DNA of 10,065 bases from Nitriliruptorales bacterium (GCA_007119305.1 SKPY01000469.1:1-10065); one strand, 5' to 3'. Numbered from the stretch's first letter, positions 1-6,771 are shown. Notes: generated from the letters alone by a model not told the origin. Translations and numbers: made by a program.

Positions 1-4
1 CCAC

Positions 5-86
5 GGAGGATGCCGCGTGGGCGCGGCAAACTCGGGTGGTCGGGTGGTGGCGCGGCGGCCAGTGGGGGAGGATGCCGCGTGGGCGC
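5..86. repeat. 20-bp direct repeat, two copies 62 bp apart (5-24 and 67-86)
   Basis: The 20-base unit GGAGGATGCCGCGTGGGCGC occurs exactly at 5-24 and again at 67-86, in the non-coding stretch past the end of the AAA+ ATPase gene. Its inner part contains a GCCGCG-TGGG-CGC core that folds as a hairpin in the first copy; the second copy diverges just after the unit. The repeat may continue left of the window, so it could be the edge of a longer tandem or dispersed intergenic repeat. What is seen is only the two identical copies; their role is unknown. Confidence 0.75.
12..27 (-). terminator. GC hairpin downstream of the AAA+ ATPase gene, possible terminator
   Basis: GCCGCG (12-17) and CGCGGC (22-27) form a perfect 6-bp stem around a TGGG loop, about 90 bases past the stop of the minus-strand ATPase gene. 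No T-run follows on either strand. Terminators without a U-tract are common in high-GC actinobacteria, so a terminating role is plausible but unproven. The hairpin lies inside the first copy of the direct repeat. Confidence 0.3.
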
Positions 87-116
87 CGCGAAGCCGGATG
101 TGCACGCGCCGCGGGG

Positions 117-2072
117 TCAGGCCGGTGGGGCGGATGCGCGGCGGTCGGCGATCGCCCGGTCAAAGTCGGCGTGCAGCACTGCCGGCTCGGCGTCCGGGTC
201 GGCGGCCTGCCGGGCGCGCACGAGGGCGTGCAGCGCTGCCTGCTGGCACACCGCCTTGAGGTCTGCGCCGGAGAGCTCGGCGGTCGCCGCGGCGAGGGCA
301 TGCAGGTCGACGTCCACCGTGGGCATGCGGGCCGTCATGAGCTGGAGCATGGCCAGCCGCCCGTGACGGTCGGGGAGCTCGAGGGTGATGGTGCGCGAGA
401 GCCGCCCGCCGCGGACCAGGGCAGGATCGAGCAGCTCCGCGCGGTTCGTCGCACCCATGACGAGCACGCCCCGGCTGCCGGTGAGGCCGTCCATCTCGGT
501 GAGCAGCTGGTTCAGCTGACGGGCGGCGGCGTCGCCGGTTGCGGCCTCACGCCGTGCGCCGAGCGCGTCGATCTCGTCGATGAAGATGATCGCCGGACGG
601 TTCTCACGGGCGCGGGCGAACAGCCGGGCGATGCTGCGCTCGCTCTCACCCGCCCACTTGCTCGTCACGTCGGCTGCGGACACGGGATAGAACGAGCACC
701 GCGCCTGTGCGGCGAGCACCCTGGCCACCGTGGTCTTGCCGGTGCCGGGTGGACCCGCCAGCAGCACCCCGGTGGGTGGTGTGACTCCGAAGCCGTCCGC
801 GAGGTCGGGATCTTCGACGAGGAGCTGCAGCTGCTGGAGCTCCTCGCGCACGTGGGGCGCGAGGATGAGCTGGTCCCAGTCCCAGTCCTCGACGGTCGGA
901 CGGTCCGTCCCGCCGCGCGCGGCCAGCGCCTCAAGGAGGTGGGCGTGGGTGATGCGGACCAGGGCGCCTGCCTGGGACGCCTCCCGGAACGCTCGGAGCG
1001 CGGCCGCGTCCACGAGCTGGGCGAGCGCGGCTGGGGTCAGGCCCTGGGTGCGGCGTGCGAGGTCGGCAAGATCGACGCCGTCACAGGAGGGCCGGTGACG
1101 CAGCTGGCTCGCCAGGACGGCCTGTCGAGCGGCAGCGTCGGGCAGGTCCACGCGCACGTGGCGGTCCAACCGGCCGGGGCGGATCACCGCGGGATCCAGG
1201 TGCTCCACGTCGTTGGTCGTGGCCACGACGACGAGGTCGTGAGCGCCGCGCTGCTCCTCGAGGCAGGTGAGCAGCTGGTTGACCGTGCGCCGTTCCTCCG
1301 CGTGCGTGCCGCCGTCCCGGCGCTGGGCGACGGAGTCGAACTCGTCGAACAGCAGCAAGCACGGGCGGTGTGCGGCGGCCGCTGCGAAGGCGCGCTGCAC
1401 GTTCTTCGCCGACTGGCCGACCACGCCCTCGACGAGGTCGCCGGTGGACAGGTGGAGCAGGTTCAGCGCGTGCTCACCGGCGATGGCGCGCGCGAGGAAG
1501 GTCTTGCCGACGCCAGGAGGGCCGTGGAGGAGCAGCCCGTTCCAGGTGATGCCGTAGGCATCGGCCTTGTCCGAGTGCGCGAGCATCAGCCCCACCGTGT
1601 CGTGGATGTCGCGCTTGAAGTCGTCCATGCCGCCGATCGCGGCGAACGTCGGCAGGTCCGCCGGCGGCTCGATGGCGAAGGGGGCGTCATGGTCCCGCGT
1701 GGTCAGCTGCTCCTGCGCCGGCGGCAAGGGGAGGGTGCCGTGGAGCACGACACCGCGTGGTGAGCCCCCGGACCCGGCGGTGCCTGGCGGGTGAGCCCCC
1801 GCCGCCCCCGCAGCCGCTGGTGCGGCGCGCTCGACGACGTTGCCCTGCTCGTCGACGAACCGGTCGGTAGGGGTGGTGCGCGGCTGGACGGGGTGGGGCC
1901 CGCGTGACAGCTCGCCCTCGGCGGGCTGCGGTGTCCGGGAGGCACGCGCGGCGAAGAGCTCACGCAGTTGCTGTTCCCGGTCAGCCCTCCGGCGTGTCGC
2001 CGACAGGCTCGACGCCAGTGCGGCGATGACGAGGACGGCGACGAGCAGCACGATCGTCGTGCCACCGCTCAT
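117..2072 (-). CDS. Membrane-anchored tandem AAA+ ATPase (CDC48/VAT-like)
   Basis: Encodes 651 aa. Residues 5-24 are a single hydrophobic segment followed by an RRR cluster, so the protein is probably anchored with its bulk in the cytoplasm. Residues 45-135 are a Pro/Ala-rich low-complexity linker. The first AAA+ domain (about 140-385) has Walker A GPPGVGKT (184-191), Walker B LLLFDEFD (239-246), sensor-1 N287 and arginine fingers in PGRLDR (299-304). The second (about 395-645) has GPPGTGKT (440-447), IIFIDEID (495-502), sensor-1 N543 and GGRLSR (555-560). Both therefore look competent for ATP hydrolysis. Pore loop 1 of the second domain keeps an aromatic residue (KWAGES, W473), whereas the equivalent site of the first is GVVGQS with V217-V218. 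The family unfolds or remodels protein substrates; no substrate can be inferred here. The ATG at 2072 has a good ribosome site (AAAGGGG, about 8 bases upstream) and directly precedes the membrane segment. An open frame upstream runs antisense through the next gene and is not coding. The gene is divergent from the methionine-synthesis gene. Confidence 0.93.
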   Translation of the reverse strand: MSGGTTIVLLVAVLVIAALASSLSATRRRADREQQLRELFAARASRTPQPAEGELSRGPHPVQPRTTPTDRFVDEQGNVVERAAPAAAGAAGAHPPGTAGSGGSPRGVVLHGTLPLPPAQEQLTTRDHDAPFAIEPPADLPTFAAIGGMDDFKRDIHDTVGLMLAHSDKADAYGITWNGLLLHGPPGVGKTFLARAIAGEHALNLLHLSTGDLVEGVVGQSAKNVQRAFAAAAAHRPCLLLFDEFDSVAQRRDGGTHAEERRTVNQLLTCLEEQRGAHDLVVVATTNDVEHLDPAVIRPGRLDRHVRVDLPDAAARQAVLASQLRHRPSCDGVDLADLARRTQGLTPAALAQLVDAAALRAFREASQAGALVRITHAHLLEALAARGGTDRPTVEDWDWDQLILAPHVREELQQLQLLVEDPDLADGFGVTPPTGVLLAGPPGTGKTTVARVLAAQARCSFYPVSAADVTSKWAGESERSIARLFARARENRPAIIFIDEIDALGARREAATGDAAARQLNQLLTEMDGLTGSRGVLVMGATNRAELLDPALVRGGRLSRTITLELPDRHGRLAMLQLMTARMPTVDVDLHALAAATAELSGADLKAVCQQAALHALVRARQAADPDAEPAVLHADFDRAIADRRASAPPA

Positions 2073-2208
2073 GTGTCCGCCCCTTTCGTGCCGCCAGCGT
2101 GGGCCTCCCGGGTGCCTGCGGGACTGGAGAACACGCCCCGCCAGGCAGGGCGCAGCTCCCCGCTGGACGATCGGCGCGCAGCGATGAGCCCTTGAGCACA
2201 GGCCCGCG

Positions 2209-2214
2209 TACAGT
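2209..2214 (+). promoter_or_regulatory. Candidate -10 box (TACAGT) for the methyltransferase/reductase gene
   Basis: TACAGT fits the actinobacterial TANNNT -10 pattern and would start transcription near 2221, leaving a leader of about 30 bases that contains the GGAGGG ribosome site. No convincing -35 hexamer lies at the expected distance. The whole divergent gap 2073-2249 (177 bases) must hold promoters for both flanking genes. I did not recognise a SAM, SAH or cobalamin riboswitch in it. Confidence 0.3.
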
Positions 2215-2249
2215 GAGACCGTTCGTGGCGACGGGTTGGAGGGAGCTGC

Positions 2250-4097
2250 ATGGGTGCGCAACGGCTGCGGGCGCTGCTCGGCGCCGGGCCGGTCGTGGCC
2301 GACGGCGGGACGGGCACGAGCCTCGTGGAGCGGGGCGTGCCTCCCGACAGCTGTCTGGAGTGGCACAACGTCGCGTCGCCCGACACCGTGCGGGCGGTGC
2401 ACGAGGCGTTCGTGACGGCCGGAGCACAGCTGGTCCAGACGAACACCTTCGGCGCGAACCGCTTCAAGCTCGCCCGCCACGGGCTCGCCGACCGCGTCAG
2501 CGAGAGCAACCGGGCCGGGGTCGAGCTGGCGCGGGCCGCGGGGGTCGTGACGGCCGGCTCGGTGGGACCGCTGGGGGTGCACCTCGCCCCTTACGGGCGG
2601 GTGCAGCCCGAGGAGGCCTACGAGGCCTACGCCGAGCAGATCGCTGCGCTGGCAGCGGCCGGCGTCGACCTCATCGCCGTGGAGACGCAGACGGACCTCA
2701 CCGAGGCCGAGCAGGCGCTGGCGGCCGCCCGGGACGTCTGCGGCCTGCCGGTCGTGGTGTCGATGACGTTCACGCGGGACGACCGCATCCTCCTGGGCGC
2801 GACCGTGGCCCAGGTCGGGGAGCAGCTGCTTGCGGCCGGCGCCGACGGCATCGGGGTGAACTGCTCCCAGGGGCCGGCGCAGGTGCTTCGGCTCGTGCAC
2901 GGGCTGCGGGCGATCGTTGGCGAGACCCCGCTGGTGGCACGGCCCAACGCTGGCGGGCCCGCCGCGGTCGGGGGGCGCCTGCTGTACCCGGCCACCCCGG
3001 AGTACTTCGCGGAGCATGCGCGGGCGCTGGTTGGCGCGGGCGTCTACGTCGTGGGTGGCTGCTGCGGCACCGGACCGGGGCACACCGCCGCGATGGCCGC
3101 GGCGCTCCGCCGGGTCGACGAGCAGCCGAAGGTGGAGGTGCTGCCACCGGCGGGCCACGACGCAGGGGTCGGCACCTCGTCCGAGCAGACGCGCTTCGCC
3201 CGGACCCTGCACGAAGGGCGGCTGGCCATCGCGGTCGAGATGGACCCACCCCGCAGCGCGTCGGCGGCTCGGTTGCTCGCCGGGGCCGAGACGCTCGCCG
3301 ACGCCGGGGCGGACGTCATCACCGTCGCCGACAGCCCGATGGCGAGGATGCGCATGAGCCCGTGGGGGGCGTGCCGGCTCATCCAGGAGCATGTCGGGAT
3401 CGAGACCGTGCTGCACTTCCCGACCCGCGGGCGCAATCTGCTGCGCATCCAGGGCGACCTGCTCGCCACGCATGCGCTCGGGATCCGCAACGTGTTCGTG
3501 TGCATGGGTGACCCGACCGCCATCGGCGACTACCCCGACGCGACGAGCAACGTCGACGTCGCACCGAGCGCGCTCATGGCGTTGATCACCGGACGCTTCA
3601 ACGTGGGCGTCGATCACGCCGGCGCGTCCATCGGCGAGGCCACGAGCTTCGTGGTCGGCTGCGCGCTCAACCTCCAGCCCACGGACCTCCAGCGTGAGTG
3701 CCGGCTGCTGCACCGCAAGATCGCTGCGGGCGCGAACTTCGCGCTCACCCAGCCGGTCTTCGATCCGCCGGCGCTCGCCACGTTCCGCGCCGCCTACGAG
3801 GCGCGCTACGGGACGCTCGAGCTGCCGCTGCTCGTGGGCGTGCTACCGCTCGTGTCGGCCCGGCACGCCGAGTTCCTCCACAACGAGGTGCCGGGCATCG
3901 CCATCCCCGAGGCGGTGCGTGGTCGGATCCGCGCTGCCGGTGAGCACGCCGCCGCGGAGGGCGCTGCGATCGCCACCGAGCTCGCAACCGAGCTGGCCCG
4001 CGCCGCCGCCGGGCTCTACATCATGCCGCCGTTCGACCGCTACGGCGAGGCGGCCGAGATCGTGGACGCGACCCGCAGCGCCAGCCAGCGCGCTTGA
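2250..4097 (+). CDS. Bifunctional homocysteine S-methyltransferase / 5,10-methylenetetrahydrofolate reductase
   Basis: Encodes 615 aa, the size and domain order of the fused enzyme typified by Bacillus subtilis YitJ. Residues 1-290 are the homocysteine methyltransferase barrel. It starts with the VADGGTGTSL motif (16-25) and has three zinc-binding cysteines: C205 in GVNC, and C271-C272 in GGCCGT. Residues 315-605 are the FAD-dependent reductase barrel: the conserved acid E330 in VEMDPPR, HFPTRGRN (389-396), GDL (402-404), LTQPVFD (499-505) and GVLPL (530-534). The second half reduces methylene-THF to methyl-THF; the first transfers a methyl group to homocysteine to make methionine in the cytoplasm. 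No B12-binding domain is present, so this is not full-length MetH. The donor used by the first half (methyl-THF, S-methylmethionine or another) cannot be told from sequence. ATG 2250 has a strong GGAGGGAG site at 2238-2245. It stands alone and is convergent with the toxin-antitoxin pair. Confidence 0.95.
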   Translation: MGAQRLRALLGAGPVVADGGTGTSLVERGVPPDSCLEWHNVASPDTVRAVHEAFVTAGAQLVQTNTFGANRFKLARHGLADRVSESNRAGVELARAAGVVTAGSVGPLGVHLAPYGRVQPEEAYEAYAEQIAALAAAGVDLIAVETQTDLTEAEQALAAARDVCGLPVVVSMTFTRDDRILLGATVAQVGEQLLAAGADGIGVNCSQGPAQVLRLVHGLRAIVGETPLVARPNAGGPAAVGGRLLYPATPEYFAEHARALVGAGVYVVGGCCGTGPGHTAAMAAALRRVDEQPKVEVLPPAGHDAGVGTSSEQTRFARTLHEGRLAIAVEMDPPRSASAARLLAGAETLADAGADVITVADSPMARMRMSPWGACRLIQEHVGIETVLHFPTRGRNLLRIQGDLLATHALGIRNVFVCMGDPTAIGDYPDATSNVDVAPSALMALITGRFNVGVDHAGASIGEATSFVVGCALNLQPTDLQRECRLLHRKIAAGANFALTQPVFDPPALATFRAAYEARYGTLELPLLVGVLPLVSARHAEFLHNEVPGIAIPEAVRGRIRAAGEHAAAEGAAIATELATELARAAAGLYIMPPFDRYGEAAEIVDATRSASQRA

Positions 4098-4103
4098 GCG
4101 CTG
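4086..4103 (+). terminator. Small hairpin overlapping the stop of the methyltransferase/reductase gene
   Basis: CAGCGC (4086-4091) pairs with GCGCTG (4098-4103) across a 6-base loop that contains the TGA stop (4095-4097). There is no T-run. It sits in the right place to end the gene, which is convergent with vapC, but the stem is short and such stems occur by chance in GC-rich DNA. The rest of the convergent gap 4104-4203 shows no other structure. Confidence 0.25.
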
Positions 4104-4203
4104 CGCGGGCGGCACCCATGGCTCGGTGGAAGGTGATGCCTGGAAGCCCAACGGGGGCAGCGTGGTCCTTCGCAGGCCAACGACCGCACTCGAGCCACGA
4201 GCA

Positions 4204-4593
4204 TCACTCACCCACGGGCCAGTGTTCGACGCGAAGCTCGGGCATGGGGAAGTCCGAGGGGTTGCCGGTGGCCAACGTCGCATCCACGGCAGCGGCAGCG
4301 GCCGCGATCAGGCAGTCCGCTTGCCGCAGGGTGATCCCGCGCGCGGCATGCTCACGACGCCAGGACCCAGCCCGCTGCCCTTCGGCTGCGCGCAACGGGA
4401 TGATCCTCAGTCCCTGCACGAGACGGCGCACGACGGCTTCCTCATCGCGGCGGAGCCCGCGCCACAGCTCCTCCACGTTGACGGCACAGGCCAGGGGGAC
4501 ATCTCCGGCGTCCCGGAGACGGCGGAGACGTTCCGCGGCCGGCCTGCCCCGCAGCGCGTCGATGAGAACCGTCGTGTCGAGCAGGAACGCCAC
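4204..4593 (-). CDS. vapC: VapC-type PIN-domain ribonuclease toxin
   Basis: Encodes 129 aa from GTG 4593, a normal VapC length. PIN-domain acidic residues are in place: D6 in FLLDTTVLID, E42 in NVEELWRG, D93 in RQADCLIAA and D114 in TGNPSDF. These acids normally coordinate Mg2+ for RNA cleavage; VapC toxins cut tRNA or rRNA and stop translation. The target here cannot be predicted. The start follows the antitoxin TGA after a single base, and PIN proteins usually begin a few residues before this first Asp motif. A GTG at 4632 would add 13 residues and overlap the antitoxin by 38 bases; neither start has a strong ribosome site, so translational coupling is likely. The toxin depends on the antitoxin gene just upstream for both expression and neutralisation. 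The family is confident; the exact start is not. Confidence 0.88.
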   Translation of the reverse strand: MAFLLDTTVLIDALRGRPAAERLRRLRDAGDVPLACAVNVEELWRGLRRDEEAVVRRLVQGLRIIPLRAAEGQRAGSWRREHAARGITLRQADCLIAAAAAAVDATLATGNPSDFPMPELRVEHWPVGE

Positions 4594-4594
4594 C

Positions 4595-4831
4595 TCAGCC
4601 AGCCCGGCGCGAGTCGCCGCGACGCTGTTCACGCACCCACTCGCCGGGATCGACGTCCCAGGGGTGCTCGTCCGTCAGCGCGCCGAGCCCGGCCTCGATG
4701 TCGTCCCACCGGCGTTCATCCTCGAGGGCCCGGCGCACGAGCGCGGCGATAAACCCGCTTCGCCGTCGTCGACCGACCCGCTGGTCGAGCTGTGCTACGA
4801 GGTCGTCATCCAAGCTTATGTGCACTCGCAT
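4595..4831 (-). CDS. vapB: VapB-type ribbon-helix-helix antitoxin
   Basis: Encodes 78 aa from ATG 4831. The N-terminal part (about residues 2-38) reads as a ribbon-helix-helix DNA-binding fold: a VHISLDDDLV strand and then two helices ending ALVRRALED. The C-terminal half is acidic and tryptophan-containing (HPWDVDPGEW), as expected for the segment that wraps over the toxin active site. RHH antitoxins bind their own operator as dimers and block the toxin until degraded by proteases. A GTG at 4837 is also in frame and would add two residues. I prefer ATG 4831 because a TAACTT -10 box ends 6 bases before it and no Shine-Dalgarno is visible, suggesting a leaderless message. It lies one base upstream of vapC. 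Local base composition is less GC-rich than the neighbours, which would fit acquisition by transfer. Confidence 0.85.
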   Translation of the reverse strand: MRVHISLDDDLVAQLDQRVGRRRRSGFIAALVRRALEDERRWDDIEAGLGALTDEHPWDVDPGEWVREQRRGDSRRAG

Positions 4832-4850
4832 ACACACAAGTTAGCACATA
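4817..4850. promoter_or_regulatory. Inverted repeat over the vapB start, candidate antitoxin operator
   Basis: TATGTGC at 4817-4823 and GCACATA at 4844-4850 are perfect 7-base inverted arms with a 20-base spacer. They flank the proposed vapB start codon and its -10 box, where an autorepressing RHH antitoxin would bind. The arms are about 27 bases apart centre to centre, close to two and a half helical turns. The right arm continues into the 8-base palindrome ACATATGT (4846-4853). Binding by VapB is inferred from position only. Confidence 0.4.
4838..4843 (-). promoter_or_regulatory. -10 box (TAACTT) of vapBC, apparently leaderless
   Basis: Read on the minus strand, TAACTT matches TANNNT and is followed by six bases and then ATG at 4831, so the transcription start would coincide with the A of the start codon. 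This spacing is the hallmark of leaderless actinobacterial genes and fits the lack of a ribosome site. The -35 region (around 4860-4866, TTCGGC-like) is weak. Confidence 0.45.
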
Positions 4851-4866
4851 TGTTGGGCCGCCGAAC

Positions 4867-4886
4867 GCCCGGGTCCTGTCCCGGGC
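4867..4886 (-). terminator. Perfect 7-bp hairpin between the response regulator and vapB
   Basis: GCCCGGG (4867-4873) and CCCGGGC (4880-4886) form a perfect stem with loop TCCTGT. It lies just upstream of the vapB promoter and about 85 bases after the response regulator stop, so it could insulate vapBC from read-through, or act as a protein-binding site. No T-run follows. Confidence 0.35.
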
Positions 4887-4947
4887 ACGCGCCACGGCAC
4901 CACAAGACCGTGCTCATGAGACCCAGCGCGCTCCTGCGCACGCGGAC

Positions 4948-4969
4948 CGCCCGCGCACCGGCGCGGGTG
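4948..4969 (-). terminator. GC-rich terminator-like hairpin right after the response regulator gene
   Basis: CCCGCGC (4950-4956) pairs perfectly with GCGCGGG (4961-4967) around the loop ACCG. One G-T wobble and one further C-G pair extend the stem to nine pairs (4948-4969). It begins one base after the response regulator stop codon (TAG, 4972-4970), the expected place for the end of the two-component operon. There is no T-run, as is usual in high-GC actinobacteria. Confidence 0.5.
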
Positions 4970-5587
4970 CTACAGGCTGCGTTCCTGCGCGTACAGCGCC
5001 GCCTGCGTGCGTCCGTCCACCCCCAGCTTCGCGAGGACGGCGCCCACGTGGGTCTTCACCGTCTTCTCCGTGACGACCAGCTCGGCGGCGATCGCGCGGT
5101 TGGACAGGCCCTTGCCGAGCAGCCGCAGCACCTCGGTCTCGCGGGGGGTGAGCCGGTCGAGCGGGTCGGGGTCGGCCGGCGCGGCCAGCACGTCGACGAC
5201 CCCGGGGTCGAGCGGTCGTCCCCCGGCCGCGGCCTCGCGGACGCCGGCGAGGATCGCATCGGGACCGGCGCTCTTCACGAGGTAGCCGTTCGCGCCGAGG
5301 CGCAGGGCCTGGCGCACGTAGTCCTCGTCGAGGAAGCTCGTGAGCACCAGCACCGCGGGAGCGGGGTCAAGGGCACGCAGCCGCGGCAGCGCGGCGAGGC
5401 CGTGCCCCTCGCGGAGCTCGAGGTCGAGCACGACCACGTCGGGGACGTGCGCGCGGCTCGCGGCCACCGCGTCGTCGACGGTCGCCACCTGCGCGACGAC
5501 CGCGACGTCGTCGTAGAGGCCGAGGAAGCCGGCGAGCCCTTCACGGACCACCGGGTGGTCATCGACGATCACGACGCTGACGGCCAC
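4970..5587 (-). CDS. NarL/FixJ-family response regulator
   Basis: Encodes 205 aa. The receiver domain (about 3-122) has the acidic pair D9-D10, phospho-acceptor D55 in VVVLDLEL, T83 and K105. After a short linker, a LuxR-type helix-turn-helix (about 146-200) carries LTPRETEVLRLL, the SNRAIAAEL helix and the recognition helix VTEKTVKTHV. Phosphorylation by the partner kinase would promote dimerisation and DNA binding to control transcription; the targets are unknown. GTG 5587 is chosen because a GGAGGT ribosome site lies 9 bases upstream and it leaves a full first beta strand (AVSVVIVDD). The GTG at 5572, which overlaps the kinase stop as GTGA, would trim that strand. With the 5587 start the gene overlaps the kinase by 19 bases, so the two are co-transcribed and translationally coupled. 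Confidence 0.93.
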   Translation of the reverse strand: MAVSVVIVDDHPVVREGLAGFLGLYDDVAVVAQVATVDDAVAASRAHVPDVVVLDLELREGHGLAALPRLRALDPAPAVLVLTSFLDEDYVRQALRLGANGYLVKSAGPDAILAGVREAAAGGRPLDPGVVDVLAAPADPDPLDRLTPRETEVLRLLGKGLSNRAIAAELVVTEKTVKTHVGAVLAKLGVDGRTQAALYAQERSL

Positions 5588-6765
5588 GGGACCACCACCT
5601 CCAGGCGGGCGCCGCGGTCGCGGCGGCTGGCGAGGCGCATGTGCCCGCCGAGCTCCTGGGCCCGCGCCCGGATCGAGTCGAGCCCGACCCCCGCGACGAG
5701 GTCGTCGGGCGGGCCGGCGCCGTCGTCCTCGACCACGAGGGCGAGGCAGGCTGCGCGGCGCTCCAGGCGGATCCACACGTGGTCCGGTCGACCATGCCGC
5801 ATCGCGTTGTGCACGCCCTCCTGGGCGGAGCGGTACAGCGCCTCGGCCACGGGCGGCGGCACGGTCACCGGCTCGGCGTGCAGCCGCACCTTCATCGTGC
5901 CGCTCGTGCGTTCGGCCAGCCGCTTGAGCGCTGCCGTGAGCCCCTGCTCGAGATCGGCGGTGCGCAACAGCTCGATGAGCCGGCGCAGCTCCACGAGGCT
6001 CGCCTCGACGTGCTCGGCCGCCCGGTCGGTCGCCGCCTGGACCGCCTCGCGCTCCGTCGTGTGGCGGGCCACCTTCAGCGCGAGGCTGGCCCCGAACAGC
6101 AGCTGGGACACGGAGTCGTGCGCCGCACGGGCGATGCGCTCCCGCTCGTCGCGGGTGGCGCGCTCGGCGGCGGCCCGCTCCCGCTCACGCAGCAGCAGGG
6201 AGCGCTCGTACGCCACGCCGAGCTGCGCGCCGACCGCATCGGCCAGCGACAGCGTCTCGGCGTCGAACGGCTCCGGCCCCGGCGAGGCGAGGTTCAGGAT
6301 CCCCACGGGCGCGGTGCGTCCCTGCAGGGGGACGCTCGCGTGGATCTCGAGGCCCGCCGTGTCACCGGTGGCGCCGCGCAGCCGGCTGCACTCGACGATG
6401 TTGCAGCCGGTGTCGAGCTCGCCGCGGCGGAACATCCCCTCGCACTCGCAGCTGCCGTCCCGCAGTGCGCGGCAGTCGTCCGCGGCGAGGGCCGGGGGCA
6501 GCCCCACCGTCGCTGCGGTCTGCCAGCCCCCGTAGTGGGGATCGTCCTCCCCGGGGTGGGTGAGAAAGACCCACCCGGTCCGGCAGCCGACGAGCTCCAC
6601 GAGACGCCTGACCGCTTGGCCCAGCGCAGCGCCGAAGTCGGGTTCGCGGTTCAGGATCTCGCCGATGGCGTGCAGGGTCTGCAGCTCCGCGAGGCGACGG
6701 TCGACGGTCGAGCTCTCGCGGCTGCTCGCCTCCGGCCGTGCTGCTGCTCCGCCTGTCCGGTTCAT
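5569..6765 (-). CDS. Soluble GAF-domain sensor histidine kinase (HisKA_3 type) with Cys-rich sensor
   Basis: Encodes 398 aa with no membrane segment, so it senses something inside the cell. A GAF domain (about 27-185) is followed by a charged signalling helix (187-212), a HisKA_3 dimerisation/phospho-acceptor region with H216 in IARAAHDSV, and an HATPase_c domain: N320 in GVHNAMRHG, the EDDGAG box (346-351) and GVGLDSI (359-365). This is the NarX/NreB/DevS-like kinase class that pairs with NarL regulators, and such a regulator is the overlapping downstream gene. Between two GAF strands lies a cysteine cluster: C98, C106, C108, C121 and C126. It may hold a metal or Fe-S cluster or form redox disulfides, which is inference. 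The usual Glu in the ELHD phospho-acceptor motif is Ala here (AAHD), while the catalytic His-Asp pair is intact. ATG 6765 lacks a good ribosome site but lies six bases after a -10-like box. Confidence 0.93.
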   Translation of the reverse strand: MNRTGGAAARPEASSRESSTVDRRLAELQTLHAIGEILNREPDFGAALGQAVRRLVELVGCRTGWVFLTHPGEDDPHYGGWQTAATVGLPPALAADDCRALRDGSCECEGMFRRGELDTGCNIVECSRLRGATGDTAGLEIHASVPLQGRTAPVGILNLASPGPEPFDAETLSLADAVGAQLGVAYERSLLLRERERAAAERATRDERERIARAAHDSVSQLLFGASLALKVARHTTEREAVQAATDRAAEHVEASLVELRRLIELLRTADLEQGLTAALKRLAERTSGTMKVRLHAEPVTVPPPVAEALYRSAQEGVHNAMRHGRPDHVWIRLERRAACLALVVEDDGAGPPDDLVAGVGLDSIRARAQELGGHMRLASRRDRGARLEVVVPWPSAS

Positions 6766-6771
6766 GCGGGC

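Noticed and set aside
1..116. CRISPR-like array from the repeated unit
   Set aside because: Only two copies are seen, no regular spacers and no cas genes; better described as a short direct repeat.
36..1763. Plus-strand open frame of 575 codons opposite the ATPase
   Set aside because: Shadow of the AAA+ gene; no motif, and the opposite strand carries all catalytic signatures.
2073..2249. Possible SAM, SAH or cobalamin riboswitch before the methionine gene
   Set aside because: No conserved core or pairing of those classes was recognised; a covariance-model search would be decisive.
2073..3713. Upstream extension of the ATPase reading frame to about 1198 codons
   Set aside because: The added part is antisense to the well-conserved methyltransferase/reductase gene, has Arg/His/Pro-rich composition without domains, and the true ATG at 2072 has a ribosome site and begins a membrane segment.
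5570..5572. GTG start for the response regulator overlapping the kinase stop (GTGA)
   Set aside because: It would remove most of the first receiver strand and has a worse ribosome site than GTG 5587, which has GGAGGT upstream.
4094..6535. Plus-strand open frame of 813 codons across the toxin-antitoxin and two-component genes
   Set aside because: It is antisense to four recognisable genes, and its Ser/Arg-rich translation is typical of a GC-rich shadow frame.
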